From assembly GCA_029817715.1 (NCBI GenBank), contig JARUPY010000397.1, positions 3,348,001 to 3,412,000 of the forward strand: a stretch of DNA of 64,000 bases, written 5' to 3'. The notes below the pieces were generated by a model. It was not told the DNA's origin, made no database searches, and worked only from the letters and a program-made list of their open reading frames with translations. This document shows, piece by piece, positions 60,417 through 64,000 of this stretch (position 1 is the first letter of the stretch; each line of letters begins with the position of its first letter). The translations under genes and the position numbers were made by a program. The DNA is from Melastoma dodecandrum (lineage: Eukaryota > Streptophyta > Magnoliopsida > Myrtales > Melastomataceae).

Positions 60417-62279
60417 CAGTCTTCGTGCCAACCTTCGGGAGTTGTCTGGTTGTGAATTATTTAGGTGATTTGTGCAAAAATATTGCTTTATTTCTTGTTT
60501 TTTCACAAATTTGGGCCTACTGTGTGCAAAATCAATCCCATTCTGAAACTCACTACCTTCTGAGTCGTCGGAGAGGAAAACGACATCGTTAACACCCCGG
60601 AAGAACATTCGTCGCGTCGAACAGATAGGCAGATCAAACAGCAGCCCCTGCTTTGCTTCTGTGTTTCTCATTTTAAACTTTTTAACATGATTGCGACGGG
60701 TTTTTTCCTAATCAGTAAAGTTTTGATAGTCAATCTTCGACTAAAGGTCGTTTCTTGGGGGATGTAATGAATCTGAGTTATCAGAACAATGTCATCATTA
60801 TTGAACAAGTTCACATTGTGCGGACGAGCAGCAGCGGTTGTGTTGACAGCGTGAATCCTCTTGGAGGATGAAAGGAATGGGCTAATGAAGAAGAATTACA
60901 GTGGGATGTCCCTGCGAACAGTAGTCTGTCGAGGGCCAGAACTCTCAGGAGAGTGAAGAAAATATGACGTAGTGTTAACGTCAAATTTAGGAATACACAG
61001 ATGGTTCCAATGCGGCAGGTCCTATTGCTAACAGGCTAATGAAGCTTGGATTCTCGAGGCTCTAGGGGGACACGACTCGGATTAGCCCAGAGCTTGGTTG
61101 CGAAGCTGAGGCTTCTGTAGTTGAAGCTGGAAGAACGAGTCCGCCTCCTGTCGTCATTGGAGACTTCAATCATGGAGCACATGCTTGATACGAGTCCACT
61201 ACAGGACAGCATGGTAAGGTGGTAATAATCACCCTACAGCTAACTCGGAGACTTCCAGACCAAGTTAGCTCTACAGTTATGTTGGGCTACTGGACAGCAT
61301 GGTGAGGGTGGTAATAATCACAAAGTTGAGAGTCGAGAACTCCTCTTGCACGAGAATCTAGGTTTCAGGAAGCCTCAAACTTGTGTTTTTGTTTTCGTTC
61401 TCTAGCTAGAAGCATCGTCATCTTCAGTCATGTTTCAACCATTACAGGCTTGATCTTGCATGAATATGTCGTCCTAGTATCTACCAATATATCTGGTTTC
61501 CTCCATTAACTTTGTCGTTGGGCTTGGCAGTGAAGTCGCCTTGGCTCAAGGCAGGAGAGATGTTAAATCTGGCGGGGAAACAGATAAGAGGTCATTGCAA
61601 TCTAGACTCCTGTGTTGTTAGAAATTCCATAGACAAGCTTGCCAAATGCTCGTGCAGCTCTTGGCATGGTCACCCCTTCCTATGTTGACAGAATTGACGA
61701 ACTTTCACCAGGTAGCGAGATCTAGAATCTCAGATGCCTGCGTAAGGAAGCGTGCATCTAATTACTTGGGTCTAACTAGTGAGCCTGCTATTGCATTATC
61801 AGTGGTGTGAGGTGGACTGAAGATGGCAACAGACCTACCTGCTACATTCCCTTTCACATTTTGGGCGAACTCTGTGAGGTTTACTTTTGTTCTTTTCATC
61901 TCTCCTCTCATTTTCCTTTTACAAATGGATGTGTTCCATCAAATGAACGTTATTACAAGTCTTTCTTTGGACATGACACTATCTACGACCAGATTTTAAG
62001 TTATCTAATCACTGGTTGCAGGTCCTCCTTTCCATGATTGTTCGTTTTCCGACCTCCTTCCAGATGGATGAAGCAACAGTACTCAATGGAATTCATATGA
62101 TCATGTGTGGGCCCGTGGGGATGTTGTGCTCCGTCTCAGAGCCTCTCGCCTAGAAAGTATCATCCGGCACTGGTTACACGGGTTTGATCCTACTGGATTT
62201 GCTTGCTCCTTACTTAGCTTATTTGTTTATTGTCGATGATGAATGCAATAACCAACAAGACTCAGGAGTACTTGGACGC
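60417..62279. other. Long intergenic region, no gene recognised
   Basis: This 1.9-kb spacer lies between the convergent kinase (+) and HD-ZIP (-) genes. One ORF at 61807-62037 (+) has no recognisable domain. Repeated phrases such as ACAGCATGGT..GGTGGTAATAATCAC (near 61208 and 61304) hint at a short internal duplication. Confidence 0.45.
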
Positions 62280-63924
62280 TTAGCCTATGTGCAAGCGACC
62301 TCTTCTGCTGCCAGCTCTCTCTTTGGCTGCCAAGCCACGCTCGATCCGCTGAATGGTTTCTGACATCACTAGGAGATTAAACTCTAACTCGTCGATCCTA
62401 GGAGCGGGATTCCATTGAGTCCGTCCTTCATGGTTGGATTGGATTGCAATTGTCAGGAGTGTTCTGTCTTCGCCATGCTCATCGCCAACAGGTGGCTTGG
62501 AAGGGAGGATGGCGAATCCCGATGGGAGAATCAGGACGTCATCCGGGCTGTTGCCACGCAGGATGTCGCCCATGCTATCGGGTTGGATGCCTGCACGAAC
62601 GAGGTAAGACTCCATTGCTGTGTAAAAGCTGTTCTCGATGAAATATGGAGATTTGCCGCCCTGAAAATTTTCATGAATCAACACCACCTAATTGAAATCT
62701 CTTATCCGAGCACATGGAAATTAGTCAAGGAACATTTGCTACACACATTCTTCGACCTAACGATGGTGATCTTGTTTCGGACATCTCGGGCAGTGGGCAT
62801 GGCCGCGATTTCCTCCATATCCTCTTCTTTCGAAAGAGGATCCCACTACAAATAAGGGTGGGCATCATTCATAGCATTGTGGGACAACGGTATGGTAAAT
62901 TGAAATATCAGGTTGATACAAAATATGCACCTTGTGGCGCCGGGTTGAGTCCCTAAGGAATTCAAACACTTTCAATGGGGGGAACGGGAGGAATACGGAG
63001 GTTGAGAATGCCAAAGAATCGGCCTCGACATTTCCCAGGATGTGGACGCCGCACCTGTTCATCATAAGCTCCAAAGGATTGCCTCCACATAGCGGGACCG
63101 GCCTCCACGAGTTTGTTGTTGAACCATTCACTTCTCCGAAGAAAGCCCTCAGCATTCTTTCGCAAAGCCTCATTAGGCCCTTCCTCTGAAACTCGCATAA
63201 ATCTCCATCTGCATAATGCCATGCCAGCTAATGAACTCGTGTTCGAGTTGATGAGCCTTTTCAGATAGATGTTTGGCCACACACCTCTTTTGAATGCGAT
63301 CGATTGAGGTGTGTTGTGATGGGACGTGAATTCGAGAGTTCTGGTAAGTGCCTGCATCCACCTCTTTGCGCAGAACGCATGACCGGATGCTACGATTGGG
63401 GCATACAGATGATGCAGGGAGGCGTTGTCCTCTTTATAATGTTGAACAACAGTGACCTGAAAAGATGCTATGAGTTATGTATCAACATCCCAGCAACAAA
63501 GGAACTACTGTTTGATGATCGAACCTTGGATGATCGTCCGGGCATAGACTCTATCAAACAACCCGATGGCCTTATTTGATACGTATACACCTCATTGGGG
63601 AATAGATTTTCTACCGAAAAGTCCGTGATCGCCCAGCTGTGCATACCCAGCATCCTACAGTGCCTCACGAAGGAACTCGCCCCCGATTGAACCATCGTGG
63701 TCGGGAGATGAAATTCGGCTGTCATCTGCAGAAACGCGTCTCCGTTTTGATCATCAAAGTACTATAGTAAGTAACTTCAAACATTTCGCGGGCGAGATTG
63801 TTGAATTATTACGGAGACGTACTAAGTAAGTGGCTTCGTCTAGAGTTCCATGAGTTCCAGGAGATACTACGGCAAGAATATCTGCCCCCGACACAATGCT
63901 TGCAAAGATTGTTGACCATTCCTT
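62280..63924 (-). CDS. HD-ZIP IV transcription factor, START and C-terminal part
   Basis: Six minus-strand exons fit in phase: 63823-63924, 63525-63761, 63283-63456, 62931-63185, 62747-62845 and 62280-62687. They encode the last about 424 residues; the homeodomain and leucine zipper lie beyond the right edge. Family knowledge: HD-ZIP IV (GL2, PDF2, ROC, HDG) factors control epidermal cell fate, with a lipid-binding START domain. Sequence support: WSTIFASIVSGADILAVVS, MTAEFHLPTTMVQSGASSFVRHCR, RPSGCLIESMP, SGHAFCAKRWMQALTR, LMRLCERMLRAFF, FLPFPPLKVFEFLRD, WDPLSKEEDMEEIAAM and DDVLILPSGFAILP. The protein is clearly diverged: the usual WVEH reads VVQH, and the C-terminal tail after LLTIAIQS is unusual. 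It could be a fast-evolving paralogue or a young pseudogene with intact splice sites. Confidence 0.82.
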
Positions 63925-64000
63925 CTGATATTTCAGATAAATAAACGGTGACAAGGAATGAATCCCGAAAACCTGAAGATCGATTCATGAACTCACCAGA

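Noticed and set aside
61490..61700. Possible peroxidase-like fragment
   Set aside because: Short phrases looked suggestive, but stops interrupt every frame and no diagnostic haem-binding motif is present.

Overview
This is nuclear DNA from a flowering plant. The genes are split by GT-AG introns (with two apparent GC-AG introns) and separated by AT-rich spacers. They encode plant-type proteins: beta-1,2-xylosyltransferase, GDP-L-galactose phosphorylase with its ACG-initiated leader ORF, RLCK-VII and MAPKKK17/18-type kinases, and an HD-ZIP IV factor. The repeats are Ty1-copia, Mutator-like and MITE elements. The sequence does not allow a finer placement than angiosperm.

Layout. 0-7 kb holds the 3' exon of a xylosyltransferase gene, a 3'-truncated copia element, a decayed GDPD-like gene and a stray SYP5-type syntaxin exon. 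7-27 kb is the gene-dense core: LIP5 (+), a mitochondrial pyruvate carrier (-), a broken aspartate carbamoyltransferase (-), VTC2/GGP (-) with its upstream ORF, a DUF212 gene (+), and a 24-exon VPS35L gene (+). 28.6-33.7 kb is repeat territory: a MITE, then a Mutator-like element carrying a dead transposase and a plant-mobile-domain (PMD) gene. 34-40 kb holds an intronless MAPKKK17/18-like kinase, an ATG8 gene and a truncated augmin-4 pseudogene. 40.8-45.8 kb is a full-length but mutated copia element with matching LTRs and a 5-bp target duplication. 46-52.5 kb is a mosaic of unrecognised GC-rich DNA, a DC1-domain remnant and a second, truncated MULE-PMD copy. 52.5-64 kb holds a small MGNC protein gene, a MITE, an unusual tandem-repeat block, a class-B LPAT, a Mutator-type MITE with a 10-bp target duplication, a PBL27-like kinase, and the 3' half of an HD-ZIP IV gene that runs off the window.

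The genes do not form one pathway. Loose themes are endosomal traffic and autophagy (LIP5, VPS35L, ATG8, the SYP5 remnant), ascorbate synthesis (VTC2), glycerolipid synthesis (LPAT) and signalling kinases. Exon boundaries were read by eye from reading-frame continuity and splice dinucleotides. In the intact genes all exon phases fit. Protein family names rest on recognised conserved blocks, not on any search.
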